Below are positions 12,975-26,450 of a DNA stretch of 64,000 bases, piece after piece. Position 1 is the first letter of the stretch. The number at the start of each line of letters is the position of its first letter. The notes under the pieces were generated by a model, which worked only from the letters and a program-made list of their open reading frames with translations, was not told where the DNA came from and did not search any database. Source of the DNA: Nymphaea colorata (lineage: Eukaryota; Streptophyta; Magnoliopsida; Nymphaeales; Nymphaeaceae); assembly GCF_008831285.2 (NCBI RefSeq), contig NC_045150.1:8382001-8446000 (forward strand). The letters are read 5' to 3'. A program made the translations under genes and the position numbers.

Positions 12975-15900
12975 TCAATCCTTTTTGGACAAGGCTTCTG
13001 GAAGATTGAAAGTTGGCCGCCTATCTGCACCCTTTCTTGAGTACTCTCTCCAACGCCTGGCCGCAGCTGCTGCTCTTTTGGACCTCTCTTGCATCTCTTC
13101 CTCCTCTATTGAAACAAGTCAGCCCGATCAACCACAGAGGATTAGTGACTAACACGGACATTCAATAGCCGGACATCTATTTGCTACCATGATATCAGAC
13201 CAATGCAATGACTAAGACCGGGCCTCGTTCAACATGGTCGTTCCTACTTGCTGATCGAGGGGTGCACTACCACAGTAACCTCTTCCTTCTTTCCTTTTTT
13301 TCTTTCTTTTCGTTTTCTTTTTACAACCATCTTCAATTCCAAGAAATTAATAGGAAGAATTTCGTGAGACCAGTTTCCTCCTTCGACATAAAAGTTTAAA
13401 CTATATGAATCAGACTATATCAGCATCAAGTTTTTTATGGAGTGGAAACACAACTGAGAAGATGACAGAGAACTGCAGCTAGCTCCTTGATTACCAAATA
13501 TATGAGCGCTTCCGCCACCTTTACCTAATATTTTTTTTTTTCGCAATCAAGGAGATAAATGGAGGAGTGCTCTCAGAGTGAAGCAGTGAGAAGACGATAG
13601 AGAAAATGATTCGCAGGGCAGTCTGCTTTTCTAGGTACAAACAATATGCAGCAACTTTTGTTGAAAATTCCCCAGATTAGTTAACGAAGTTTCATCCATG
13701 TGCATAGTTTAAAATGCAACAACTACAAGGTATGATGATAGATATGATGAGACCATGCATAATTTGTAACAAGAAGTATACGAAGAACCACTTCCAAGAA
13801 CTGAAACTTATTATGTCAGAATGGGGTTAGGACTAGGAAGCAATACCTGTATCCTTGTATTTAACAGAATCTTCCCAAAGATTGCTCCAGTACGATTCAG
13901 ACTTGTCAGAAGATTTTTTCTTCATCATTCTGATTTTAGCCTTTTCCTGCAAGTCGAAGATGAAGGTTACAAATTTGGCATTGATAAACCATAAACTAAC
14001 CCATCCTTAGACATATTAGAGTCCCAAAGTCACACTGAAACAGCAGTTCGACTTGCCATAACTTTGTGTTCACTATGTTGATTATCAAATGAAGTCCAGA
14101 ATACTCTAAGATAAAGACCCGTGATTTATTAATTAGGATTCTGCAGGCAACCAGCAAGGTTGGCTGCCTGCGCAGTATCAAACAAACGTGGAGCCTTAGT
14201 TCAGTTATGCTTCCAGAACTTGATTTTCAAATAAGGGATATGATACACATAATATCGCAAGTACATTCCCAGAACCGCCTAATATTTGCTTGCTTTATGT
14301 TAACAATGCATAAGCATCAGCAGGACATAAAATGGAGATGGCCTTCCTTCCTGCTTCTGAATAATTTGATCATGGTTGTCAGCTCCCCAGTTTAAGGACC
14401 AGCATGACATGAAAATTTTAAGTGATTGTGTTCTTTTGCTGCTTATAAATGAGCAGACCATTTTTGCAAGTTCCTTAATTTTCCTTATTCCTCTGGAACT
14501 AGGCAGGCATCAAGACTGATGTGTGTGGCCTGACAGTTTTGCAGTGGCCGAACAAAACTACAAAAAAAGCCAGACACATACCAGGACTTTCATTTGACGC
14601 TTTTCCCACCGGGAACGTGCCTGTCACAGAGATAATCATCATATTAGTCTGCAATAGAAAGATTTCAACACTTGTAGTCATGATATAACCTAAAAACATC
14701 AAAGCTATACTTGTTATGAAAAGCTCTTGTGCAGGAAAATATCAATTTGACTATCTAACCAAAGCTTCTGAAATTATCTAAAGCTTCATGACAATTCTGC
14801 CATCAAGCCCAAGATTCCAGAAAGCCTGATATGCCTCTATGCCAGACAGGTTTCTAATAGGCAGCACATAACAGAATTGGGTTGTCACTGAGCTAATTTT
14901 CGATTGCCTAGGTAGTCAAACACACACCTAGTTGTTCTTGCAGATATTGGATCAAATTGAAGAGAATACCATCTGACTGTTAGGAACCATATTCCTTTTA
15001 TAATGATGTGAAACAAATGCAATAAACTAAGCAACATGAAGATTTAGATTTTGTTAATATGGGTTAAGTATCTGTCATGATCATACCTCATGTCTGGCTA
15101 GCTCCAACTAAAATTCAAAGAACTATTGAACGTCAATAGTGTAGTGGATTGAATATTGTAGATTAATGAGAATTTGATACTCTTCTGCAAACCAAAAAGA
15201 CAATGGCCTAAAATACAATGCAATACTGCAAAAATCCTACCACAAAATGGACAGGCACTCAGCAAGTAATAAAGCTATCATATTACAATGAACCACCAGA
15301 AGCAACAGAAAACCTTAGAGAGGATAAGAAAGCAACCGAAATACTGCAGCTGAGGCAACTGTTATCTATAAGACATTTAGTTCTGGAGGCCAGAATAATG
15401 ATCTTTATTATGGTGTGGATGCCTATTAGGCAGACACATAAGGGTGATAAGAGTGTTAAGCAAAAAGTTACCAAATTCAATGCTTACAACACGGTAATGC
15501 AACCTAGTTAGTTTGCTCATGTACTTAACATATACCAACGGAACAAGGGATCCAACAATGGTTTTAACAGATTCTATAGCCAAACATTAGCGGAAGGATG
15601 AAGATAGTTGCCAGCAGAGAAAAAGTTGGTCATCCACAAGGATAATCATATGATCTTACCATGCCAAAGACATCAAAGGAAGCCCCCATTCCAGAAAGCA
15701 TTAATCCAACCTGTAAATATTAATCGATCACTTCTAGCATCTAGAAAAGCTAGCCAAAAGAAACATCTCAGACTACTATAGCAGTTGCGAAGTTTTCTGG
15801 ACATAATAGGAAACAAAAGTTTCTATGATTATCTGAACTGCCTAATAACAAAAACCAAAAACTTTTGTACAGCATAGCAAAGTAAGCTCAATCACTCCAT

Positions 15901-18900
15901 AATGTCAACCAGCAATACTGTGTCCTATAATTTTTTCAACTTTTCATTTAACTAATGATTTAGATACTGATATAGATCAGTTCTTTGTGATGGATGTTCA
16001 AGACATGGATAAACTTCTACCAATTTATAGACAAGCATTAGTATACATCCTTGATATTTCACCAACAAAAGGATAATCATAGATACAAGTTCCTCAAAAA
16101 TAAAAAGTCAAGGCTCCTATTTCCAATGGCTTTGAAGAATAGTTTGTGTATGTTCATCAAGAACCTCGGATGCTCATAAACATGCACAAACTCAAATACA
16201 TATGTTTTGTATTTCCAACTGTATGTCCATTAAAAATTTGGTTATGAAACTGAAATTAAAAAAACAAAGAAAACATCAGAGAAAAAATTGATGTTCAACA
16301 ATGGATAGGCTTGATACTGGCATGGAGATCTGTGGAAAGATAAAGTGACAATGAATGTTCTGGAACCCTTCAGTGCTTCTTCTTAGTTAAGGATGGAACA
16401 AAAGTCCAAGTGAAAAAGCATAGTCAACATTCTATTCATGAATTTCAAGCTCCTAGTGATAAATGTCAAACAAATTTTGAATGGATAATTGTCCATGGTT
16501 TTACTGTCTGAATTGAATTACGAACATTTCCATTTGAAAATGCCATCCACCACGGACAACGTAAGCACAAAACATGTCAAGGGCTAAATGTGTCAGAAAG
16601 AACACTAGTATTAAAGATATTTTTATCTTACATTTACTCTCTCTGCCCGACGCATCTCATCTTCAAGTAGAGATAGCTGTGCTGCAGAAGTCCAATGAAT
16701 GCAGTCCACTGGGCTGAAAATGCACAAAGAGAAAAAGCTGAATATGGCCCCCACTTCATTTTATCAACTAAATGTTAATTCTTTAATGCACAAGAAGAAA
16801 TACAAATCTAAACCACCAAAGCAGTTTGGCATGTTTATAAGCCAAAATAACAGCATACAATATTGGTAACTTCATAATCCCAGAAGGTTATTTAAAGCAT
16901 GGGTTGAAATATAGTGTTGTCAAATGAGTTCATGGACAAACAATAACAACCATCATAGTATCTTTGGACCCATATCATATGGTGTTAAGTCACTGTTAAT
17001 ATCAATTTATGATATTTTTCATGCCCAAACAGGATATCCACTAACATTAAGCTACCACTACTAATTTGAATAAATGATTTTATCAGTTGTAGACTCATCT
17101 TACATCCAAATACTGCCAAATCCAATTATTCTGATCATTCTACTAATCCAATCAGGTTAGAATTACTTGACTCTTCCACACTTTGTGGCTTGCAGCTTAA
17201 CTCAAAATATGCAAAATAATATCACATCAGGAAAGTGCATAAGTTACAAGCTGAAAGTAAACATATGAAAATTTTATGCATGGATACATTGGATAACGAG
17301 TAAAAGATTTTCTTGGAGAACCATTACAGATGACATGATGTTCTGATATTTGCATGTCTTCATTGAAGAGGCTTTTCAAAATTTTTCAGTGATGCTGAAA
17401 TCTTGAAACTCTAAATTATTGAAGCATCCAACAACAACTTTCCACCTCCAACAGACTTCCTTCATCACCATAAAACCATAAACTTATGTCCAGGTACTGC
17501 TAAATCCAATTATTCTGATCATTCTACTAATCTGATTAGGTTAGAATTACTTGACTCTTCAGACTTTGGGGGTTTCCATTCATCTCAAAATTATGCAAAA
17601 CAAGATATCACATCTGAGTAAGTTACAGGCTCAAAGGAAACATAATAAAAACTTTATGCATGGATAGCATGTAAAAGATTTTCCTGGAGGACCATCTGAA
17701 TCCACTATATATGACATGATGTTCTGAGAGTTGCATGTCTTTGTTCAAGAGGTTCTTCAAATTTTTTACATGATGCTGCTGAGACAATGAAACTCTAACA
17801 TGTTGGAGCATCCAACATCGGCTGCATCTTTCTAAGGACTTCCTTCATCACCAGGAAATTTAGATGGATAAATATTTTTTTTGTGGAAACAATGTCTAGT
17901 AATTTGGTGTTACAATGTCACTGCCACAGGATGTCAAGAGCTTTAATAGAAATTTGTTTTCCTAGATTCTGCATGGCAGGAATCTGCTGGCTCTTTCTAT
18001 TTTGACTAATTTACTGGATATTTAATGCATAAAGTGTCATTTCATGTTAATCACATGCTGTGATTATTGAAGACATATCAACAGGCAATTTAGGTTGCCT
18101 ACAATTGATGTTACAATAAAGATGTTTTAACCACATCAACAAGTTGACCACGTGAAGACTTACCAACTTTCAATAGCTTGTTGGACTAATTCAGTATTCC
18201 CTGATTGAGAGCGAACTCTTGCCCTTCCAAAATCTTCCTCAATCTTGAAAACGTCAGGGGCCAGATTGGCACAATTTTTACAGCCTGTCCAAATCAAAGA
18301 AACGCCCCATGAGAACTTCCTAGCATATTGATCATTCAGAGAATCTACATAAGTGCAAAGCAGGACTAACTAAGATGGCGATTGATCAGGAGAAAGTTTG
18401 GAACTTGACAATATAATTTATTTGTTATGTAGGAGTGTAGGACAAAAGAACAAAATTTGGAGTTGCACATACCTATACAACAGAACTCATCGACAAAAGC
18501 GTGGTCCTTTGGCTTGGAATCATCCAGGAAAGGATTGATTGCCGTTAACGCATACCCATGAATTTCGTCATAAACCATACGTTGCACAGGGTCACTTAGT
18601 ATCTGCCAATTTATTAATAACCAACAAATTTTAAAAGAGAATTTGCACTAAGAAAAATGAGAACAATTATTTCACTTATTAGAACTCACCTCATAAACCT
18701 CATTAATGAACATACAGAAATCGTTTGTCTCAGGATCATTTCCACTCAAGTCAGGATGGCAAGCTTTCATACAATTATAATATGCTTTCTTTATCTCCCC
18801 TGGTGTTGCATCTGGCAACTAATAAGCACAGGCATTGCCATAAAGAGAGGAAATAAAGAATTAGTCTCTCCAGCGCAAGCTAATAATAGATGAAATTCAA

Positions 18901-19920
18901 GGAAGCATATTCAACAATCACCAACAAGAAGGGTATACGTCCCAAGGTAAAAGATCAGATCTTTCTTACAAGATTTTTTGATTTTAAGGTCATGCCCAAA
19001 TTTAACACACATGACTCTGTGACCCCGGGTGAGAGTCGGGAGACAGTTTAGATGGACAAGCCTACAGAACTCAATCAACAAAAATAGCTTCCTATATTGG
19101 CTGTACAGTATAAATGGTTCTCCATCGCTTGGAGAACGCAATAGTTCCATGTTCCTCGCATTGCTTCTACCTTATTTTAAATTGCGTAAAGTAAAAGCAT
19201 CCAGAAAGCATCATCCTACAGTGAGATACTCTTTCAATCGTTTCGCCACTACTGCAGTGGCAAGCTACATGTGAACTTTTGTATGCGCAGTAAACTCATC
19301 ACAAGGCGTCAATGGAAAAAGAAGGAACACAGAGATCTTAAGCCCTTCATTAAAAAAAAAAAAAGGGAAAGATATCTCGATTAGAAACTACCTGTATGTT
19401 TTTTCACTATGCAAGCAAAAGGTACCCATGAAAATTGACGACATGTGAAATCGATTCAAGAAACTTTTCTCTAGGTTCACTCAGGCTGCATGTACAAGTT
19501 TTCCTATTTCTCAAATAATACTGCTCTCACGCAAAATCAATAGAAAATTGCACATAAAGAAAACAAAATACTGCATCGTTAACATTCCCAAGGCCAATTA
19601 TCATTTCCAGATACTACTTTTTACTACAGAACGAATTTCTAAAATCATTTCGTTGTGAAGCATCAGCAATGGAGCAATTGGTCGTACGTAAATAAAAGCA
19701 AACACTGAGCAGAACCTGATTCTGGAGATGACGATCACCGAGTCGAACTGTTGTTCATGAATAAATTGATCATGCAAATGCGTTCTAAGCATTTCAAGTC
19801 AATCAAGTAACTTTTCTATCTATCAATGACCGACTCTACTGTGACTTCACCTAAGCAGCTTAACTCCACTGCGTATTCCACTAGTTCCTCACGGAATCAT
19901 AGGATATATCCATCAACTTC

Positions 19921-19953
<33 letters not shown>

Positions 19954-20171
19954 CATACAACGCCGAGAACGGAGTAATAGTCATCGGCCTCGGGTTCCTC
20001 GGAGACCGAGCTCCCGGTGGCCGCTCTGATGCGCAAGTCCCGGCGACGTCCGTTGGTGATGGGTCGATCTACCGCCGGCCTGAAAAAATTACGGCGAGTT
20101 CCGATGGGAGAAGCGGAACAACTTCTGAATTTGAGGGCGTCCGTGCAGATCGGAGAAAGCAATTGAGCCAT
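12975..20171 (-). CDS. DJC77: plastid DnaJ protein with ferredoxin-like domain (DJC77-like)
   Basis: Nine exons, read on the minus strand: 20171-19959, 18818-18690, 18602-18473, 18284-18164, 16713-16632, 15710-15660, 14620-14582, 13946-13847, 13105-12975. All junctions are GT/AG and phases agree, giving 331 residues. Residues 1-50 are Ser/Arg-rich, as in a plastid transit peptide. The J-domain covers about 63-125, with DDYYSVLG and HPD at 92-94. Next comes a bacterial-type ferredoxin segment with Cys 156, 159, 162 and Cys 198 and 202, the last in CPVDCIHW, able in principle to hold an Fe-S cluster. The C-terminus has a basic helix (SKRAAAAARRWREYS). This domain order matches Arabidopsis DJC77 (344 residues); DJC76 and DJC82 are the close relatives. 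Expected role: plastid J-protein that recruits Hsp70, possibly redox-linked. A CT-repeat follows the first donor directly. Confidence 0.93.
17095..17862. repeat. 384-bp tandem duplication in a DJC77 intron
   Basis: Two diverged copies lie head to tail inside the 1.45-kb intron between exons 4 and 5 of the DnaJ gene. Landmarks repeat at a spacing of 384 bases: TACTGCCAAATCCAATTATT at 17111 against TACTGCTAAATCCAATTATT at 17495, and the CTTCCTTCATCACCA words near 17456 and 17838. The second copy has several small indels. Exact borders are uncertain by about 20 bases. Confidence 0.85.
19925..19953. repeat. (GA)n microsatellite in intron 1 of DJC77
   Basis: An uninterrupted GA run. On the minus strand it is a CT tract beginning four bases inside the intron, directly behind the GTATGC donor. 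Pyrimidine runs at this position are unusual and might influence splicing or serve a 5'-proximal regulatory role. Confidence 0.9.
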
Positions 20172-20700
20172 TGGCGGCGATCCCCTCGGCTTCCCCAACA
20201 AAAATTCAATGACAACAAAATCAAAAGCGAGAAAGGTTGCGTTCATGTACAAATATGATCAACGGGGAGGCCTCACCTCCTCCTCCTCCAAAAGCGAGGA
20301 GGCTTCTGGGAGGAACACTCTGAAGAGAGAGAGAGAGAGAGAGGGGGGGGCCACGAAAGACGTTGCGTCAAGCGACCGTTTTCACTGGCAGGCAGGGAAG
20401 GAGGGAACGCAAACGTGTCAGTTACTCCAGGGTGAGATTGCTGACGTGGCGGTCCATTAGCCAGGAGACTCGCAGGAAGAATCTGAGATGTCACTGCCTG
20501 CACCCGGTGGATCCGCCTCCGCAGTGTGTGGAGTCCGTGGACTGGAGAGGACAGCACGTGCGGTGCGCGCCGGGGACGCCCCAGTGTCACGTGCCGCGGG
20601 AAACTCGAATAAGCGGGTGTATGGTTTTGGTATCAATATTCAAACCCGGACCCGAGTTTCTTTCCGAATCTCCTCCCAATCCGGATGACTTTTTTAGTCT
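20172..20700. promoter_or_regulatory. GC-rich upstream region of DJC77
   Basis: The 500 bases before the DnaJ start codon are far richer in G+C than their surroundings and contain TCC-rich and (GA)n tracts (20323-20342). Open frames seen here on both strands are by-products of composition: none resembles a known protein. This is most likely the promoter and 5' leader of the minus-strand gene. No TATA box was identified with confidence. Confidence 0.5.
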
Positions 20701-23700
20701 CTATTTTTTTTCTCTCTTTCTTGTTTTATTAAGGAGTTTTATTCGCAACAGAAAGAAAAAGAGAGGCATGTTGGATCCAACCTATACAATAAACATGAGA
20801 GAAATTTTACCGAAAGTTCGAGCTGAATATCAGGATGTGAATATGTCTGATTTGGATGACATGTTCAAAAGAGTCAGGTATGGAAAAATTTTAATATTTA
20901 ATTAAGAAATTGGGTACAATTCAGATTTAAGAAATAACATTTGATCGAATTGGAATTTGATTTGGATATATATAAATATTTGATCGGACTCTAATTCATA
21001 TGGAATTTAGTTATGAATAAATGTCCTACATTCAATGCTCTTACGTTTTGAAAATTGACATATTCCGTTCAAGATTCGGATTCACCTTCAACACCTTCAA
21101 ATATGAATGCAAAAATTAGATTTGAATCGAATTTAAAGTGTGAGCATCGAAAAAATAGATATAGTTAAGGGTATATCTGATTTGAATTATATGTGAATTA
21201 TAGTTTTTTTCTAAAAGCAGAAAATGTTGTGTCCTGTTCTAGTAAAATCTTTTCCCCCGTGAAAACTTAATAGTTCTAACTCTTTTCCACGTTATCAAAC
21301 ACCTTCCTTTTGGTGCATAATCTTAATTGCAAACGGGTGAAAAGAAATCTGAAGTGCACTGGCAGAGGCACATGTAGGCACAATCCATTTATTTCTACAT
21401 TAATATCTCATGGCAGACTAATTCATAGAATAGTGTCCCTTAACAAGAACTTTCTTGCTCCTTCACTGGCTGTATATCAATTGCATACTGATCTATATAA
21501 CCAAAGAGATACCTTTGCAAATGGTAGTTTTTGTTTTTATTTACTAGATATTTTAGAACATTTATTAGCTAATTTATGAATAAAAAAAGAATATATCTTG
21601 AAAGCAAAGAAATTAACGAGAAGTTTTGAATTCTTTTGCATCCAATCTATCCGAAATTCGTCCATTCATCCAGAAAAGTTCATTAAGAAACACAAAAGGG
21701 TGAGTTAGATTTCAAGGTGCCGGAGGTGAGAAGTTGTCTAGCTAAGCAGGAAAAAGAAGTCACGGAATTGGGTGTGAATCGTTTCATGTTTGATATACGC
21801 ACTCGTTTTGTGGTTTATCTTCTTTAGTTTGTCCCAGGCAGAAGCTCACAAATAAAATTTCTTAATACTAGTACCTGTACTGCCAGGATTTTGGTATTCC
21901 AACATCGTTGGAATCCCATTATTTTTGGAACATAATTTTACGTGGATTTCAATATATATATATATTAAAAATATCATATGGGTTACAACTTTTGTAAGGT
22001 TTTCCGAGCATACTGTAGCTGTGGATGCTATGTTTATGTCTTAAGGTGATAGGGCGCAACTTTTAAATTGAAGGGTGATAGGGCGCAACTTTTAAATTGA
22101 AGGGTGCACTGTTGCTATTCTTGATACCGACACAATTCAGAACCCTGAAGGCATGAAGAATAGAGAGCCTTCGAACCTTGTTTCGAGTGGTGGGATGAAC
22201 CTCTCACTCACCCAAAGGTTTTCCATCTAATATTTTTAATATGAACAAATAAAAATGGGCGTAATTGTGTGCTTATTGAAAAAAAAAAGGACTATGAAGT
22301 GCAAGATTATAAGTTTCATCTCGATACAATTTTTTTTTTTTCACTAAAAATTGTGTGTGCATGCGTGCACGCTATGAAAAGAGTAAAAGTGAGAATATGA
22401 AATTTGTGGCAGATGTGGTGTATCTGTTCAATGAGTGGACCTGCTCTCTTCCAGGAGCCTACAATATCTAAAATAACATGAAGAATATCATTCTTGCATA
22501 GATTGTCCGAGCCTGGGGAGTCATCGATTGACAGTTTCCTTTCACGTATATTATGATGGCGATTGCATTTCTTCTACATTTTCACGGCCAAGAAAAATTT
22601 CTGCTTCCTTTTCTTTTTTCTCCTACAATATTTGTGTGGCAACAATTTCTTTTGGGAGATTCACCGGCGGGCAAGTGGTGGAAAAATCTTGCTGAATAAA
22701 GTGTTCTAATATTTCGTCTCCTCGTCGTTTTCATGCCAAGGATAGTTTTTTCTCTTTTCCCTTTCATTTTCTTTTTCTCTTATAACAAGGATAGTTCTAA
22801 TTTGTTTTTGCGGCGAGAATTCCTTCCCTGGTTTTATCAATGGATGAATGTCACCATGAAACGCTGCCTCCAAATAAATTGATTTTTTTTTTTTATAAAA
22901 ATCTGGTTGCATGGTCGGGAGGTCGCCGTCCTATATGGATAATGCCTTATTTTCTTGAATAAACTTGGATGATTTGTTTAGCAAAGCATTATCAGAATTT
23001 AATTGTTTGGCAAAATATTATCACAATTTAATTTCATACATTAAAATGTCGAAAATGGTTTGAACCAATTAATTATAAATCATTTTAAACGACCAATGTT
23101 TAGCTTTTTTCTATTGGTATCATGCAAACTGTTAGGACCGCTCCCCCTCTGCTCCGTTCCCCCTCTCCCTCTGTGCTCCCGTTCTCCCTCTCCCTCTCTG
23201 CTCTCGTTCCCCTTCTCTCTCTCTCTCTCTCCCTCTACCTCTTTGCTGATATGTTCCCGCTCCCCCTCTCCCTCCTCCTCCGTCTCCATCGGAGCGCGAT
23301 GGGAGAGCGGGGAAAGGGGCCAGGAGGGCGACCCGGCCCAGCCCGATGCCCAGGCCTAAATTTCATGCGTTTTATATAAAAATTTAAAAAAATGATATTT
23401 CGGCTTTTGTCAAAATTTTGAAAACATAACCTCCTTCATGAAAAAAATTTTGACTCCACTCCGATAAAGTTAGAGATTTTATACCAAAGGTGGTTTCCCA
23501 CAAAGTAAACATTAAAAAACAATATGATTGTTGTGTCCATATTACAAATCCATAATGTCATAAAATTTTAAAAGTGTTCTTACGCAAACTTGTAAATAAA
23601 TCTATATTAAGTTGGTTGATAATCAAAAAGTTCACATCCCGTGCAATCCCCCTACTTAAAAGAAAGACAAAATCATAAAAACTAAACCGTGGGTGTAGTA

Positions 23701-23996
23701 TGGCTGGTCAGGTTAACCATGTGACAAACCCGAGAAGAGTTAATATATCAATCATTATATATACACTCATATAATTTTGCTGTTTATTACCAGTTCAATA
23801 ATATCGTCTATACTCTACTCGTCTTAAAATTCAGGTTGCTTGATAACTCATGCCATTCTACTTGTTTTAAAAACTAGGCCGCACTAGTCCTAAAAATTAG
23901 TTTGCTTGAGTTTTGTTTTGTATATACACTTGTTCAAACCCACATTAAATGGATGCATGAGAACTCATTTCACTTTTGACTAAAGAACGCCCCTAT
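20700..23996. other. AT-rich spacer with degenerate repeats
   Basis: No gene recognised. Contents: GGATTTGAAT-type degenerate words at 20940-21180; a 29-bp tandem duplication at 22044-22106; a CT/C-rich tract at 23150-23290; and at about 23330-23470 a decayed MITE-like segment whose interior (TATTTCGGCTTTTGTCAAAA) resembles that of the hAT-like MITE at 23997. Confidence 0.5.
22044..22106. repeat. 29-bp tandem duplication
   Basis: The unit GTGATAGGGCGCAACTTTTA plus nine further bases occurs at 22046 and again at 22075, with a partial third start at 22104. The two copies are identical, implying a recent event. Confidence 0.9.
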
Positions 23997-24166
23997 CAGG
24001 TGGGGCGGCAGGCCCTCACTCAGATTTTGAAAATTTATATGTAAATCCAAAAAATAGTTTAACATATATATATATATATATAATTTGAAAATTTTTATTT
24101 CGGCTCTTGTTAAATTTTAAAACTATAGTTTGATTCCTGCCACAAAAAATTGATGGCTTCGCCCCT
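23997..24166. mobile_element. hAT-like MITE with 8-bp target duplication
   Basis: A 170-bp non-coding element flanked by a perfect 8-bp direct repeat, GCCCCTAT, at 23989-23996 and 24167-24174. It starts CAGGTGGGGCGGCAGG and ends in TTCGCCCCT, giving short imperfect inverted ends of the GGGGCGG-AGCC type common in plant hAT derivatives. The middle is AT-rich and contains (TA)n. The duplication length of 8 bp fits the hAT superfamily; no transposase is present. Confidence 0.7.
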
Positions 24167-24174
24167 GCCCCTAT

Positions 24175-26450
24175 TACCAAGCTTTATGAGGACAACAAAA
24201 CAAAAAGTTGGCGCGAGGAAATGACAAGGTCGCGACTTCATTCTTGTTCTCCAGTGTAATTAGCTAGACATCATTCACATTGTCTTTTTATAAACTACCC
24301 ACCGCAGGAAAGAGATTATTCAGTGACTTATATGTACTTTATTCGGAGTTGTCACTCTCAACATATATTTGTCTGGATATTAGGAATTTAGGAGGTTGGA
24401 CTTACCTGCAGAAACCAGTAGGAGGTTGAGCTCGACTCGATCAACTCATGTTTTACTTGTCTTGAACTCGAGTCGAGCTGTACAAGGTCAGCTCAAACTT
24501 GACTCAATAAACCAAGTCACAGCTCAAGCTCATCTCATTTAAGCTCGTTTACCAACTCTTCATTTGTTAGGATCTCTTTCCTTTGTTTTAAGTATGGAAT
24601 TTTTTTTTTTTTTAAAAAAAAGACCTAAAATAGACTAGCTCTCTCAAGTTTAACTGAGTCAATTTCGTATAACTCTAACTCGACTCATTTATAAGCTCTA
24701 GCTTTTAATTAAGCTTGAACTTGATTCACTTATCTCCTTCCTTTGTTAAACGAATCGAGCTTAGCTGGGTGAGTTTGAATCGAGCTGGAGTTGGCTTGGC
24801 TCGACTCGCTGTATAGCCCTAGAAACCAGGTGTGATTCCCAATATATTTATTGCTCTGCAAAAGAGAATCTGGCTACAAGATCCGGTTGCTCCAATTCTC
24901 TCCCTACAGAATCCAATCCAATCCAATCCAGATCCAAATTATCAAATGCATTAAACTGCATGGTCCACTCCCTATTACATTTCTACGCGTAGCTTGATTG
25001 AGATTGTGCAATCAACCAATAATGAAATGTACACACTACCAATCACTTCACTAGTCCAAACAACCACTCACTTTGGACGACAACTTGATTCATAGAAGCA
25101 AACAATTTATGGGTCAAAAGGGAGCGCGGCGCGTATAATAGTTAGCATGTTCACATACAAGAGTAAGCAACTAGGCATTAACCAATTAGTTCTTTTGAGA
25201 GTGTTCTAACCAGTAGTGAAGAAGAAGAAATTCAGGTCAACAAGAGGTGGGCAGAATAGGTTGGCTTTTTCCAATCTGCACAAATATATTTTATCACACT
25301 AGCTAATAGTAATACATTTGTTTGATTAATAAGCAATATAAAAAAACATAAAAAGAGTCAAAAAGGGGTCATCGATATTGAAGCATAGCAGAGGTGTCAT
25401 CTCGAAACATAAAAAATCTTCACGATTAGGGTTTCTAGGAGACCTCACCAAAAAGTCTACAAGTTTTGTTTTATCTTCCTTTCCATTTCTTGGAAGCCCA
25501 GCTGCTTTTCTTGACCCAATAGTGTGTTTGATTCATTGTTTTTTTGGTCCCACATCGAATCCAGGATATATGGAAGTTTATTTTGTTGTCTGGGCTTTGA
25601 ATGCAGACTAGCTTGACCATAGCTACTAAGTTGCAAAATGACCACTGATCTAAGTCGCATGGGTGTGTACCCATGCAAAATGTTTTTGTTAAAAAAATGC
25701 ATGTTGTTTTTTGTGAAATTTTTTAAATATACATTAAACATTTTCTTCTTTTCAACAACATGTCCAAATTTTATGAGATATTACATGTATCATGTCACCA
25801 TACCCACATTTTTTTGTCTGTGCTTATACTAAGTCGTTTGGCAATCAGAACATTTTGTGATTGTTTTATAAATGTACCCCAAAAATTAGAGCACATTCAT
25901 GCACACATAGCTCCGGTGTTCTATGAATTTGTCTTAATCTTTAAATCAGATTCATAAAATACTTATATAATTGTCAAACAATTCATACATGTAATGTTAC
26001 ATGTGACTTTGGCATGAATTAAAAGCGGAGGGCAGAAAATGCATGAGACTCAAAAACTGATAGGAGGTGATCAGATTCGAGATGTCTATAACACAATTAC
26101 ATGAGTAAATTAAAGAGGACAAAACGGTAACGGTAATTAACTAATTAATTAATTAACAGAACGTGAAAATGAGTGACGATTATGATAAAAAGTTAATAAA
26201 AAATGGATTATAATAACAATTTTTTTTATGTACCATTTGTAAGAAACAATATAAATACGGTCGAGAAAAAGCAAAGCGGATAAGGAAACGAAAATAATCA
26301 TTCTATGAAACCAAAATATAATTAAATAGATTATATATTTTCAAATGTTTTTAATTCTAAATAACAAACATCTCCTAGACATAAAAAGGTGTTTCTCCAA
26401 GCCAGTGTTATCTTTGACAAGTACTCGGAAGTTAATTTTAACAATCATAC
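24175..26450. other. spacer with AGCTCGA-type repeats
   Basis: From 24420 to 24820 the sequence is packed with degenerate GAGCTCGACTCGA words, on both strands, like the arrays at 44400-44720 and 49200-49650. A run of four ATCCA units lies near 24910-24935. At 25547-25557 there is an exact GTCCCACATCG word, the consensus of the plant snRNA upstream element, but no snRNA follows. No protein-coding gene is seen. Confidence 0.5.

Noticed and set aside
20363..20905. 180-codon open frame on the plus strand upstream of DJC77
   Set aside because: It is driven by the GC-rich promoter composition, overlaps the leader of the minus-strand gene, has no recognisable domain and ends in AT-rich sequence.
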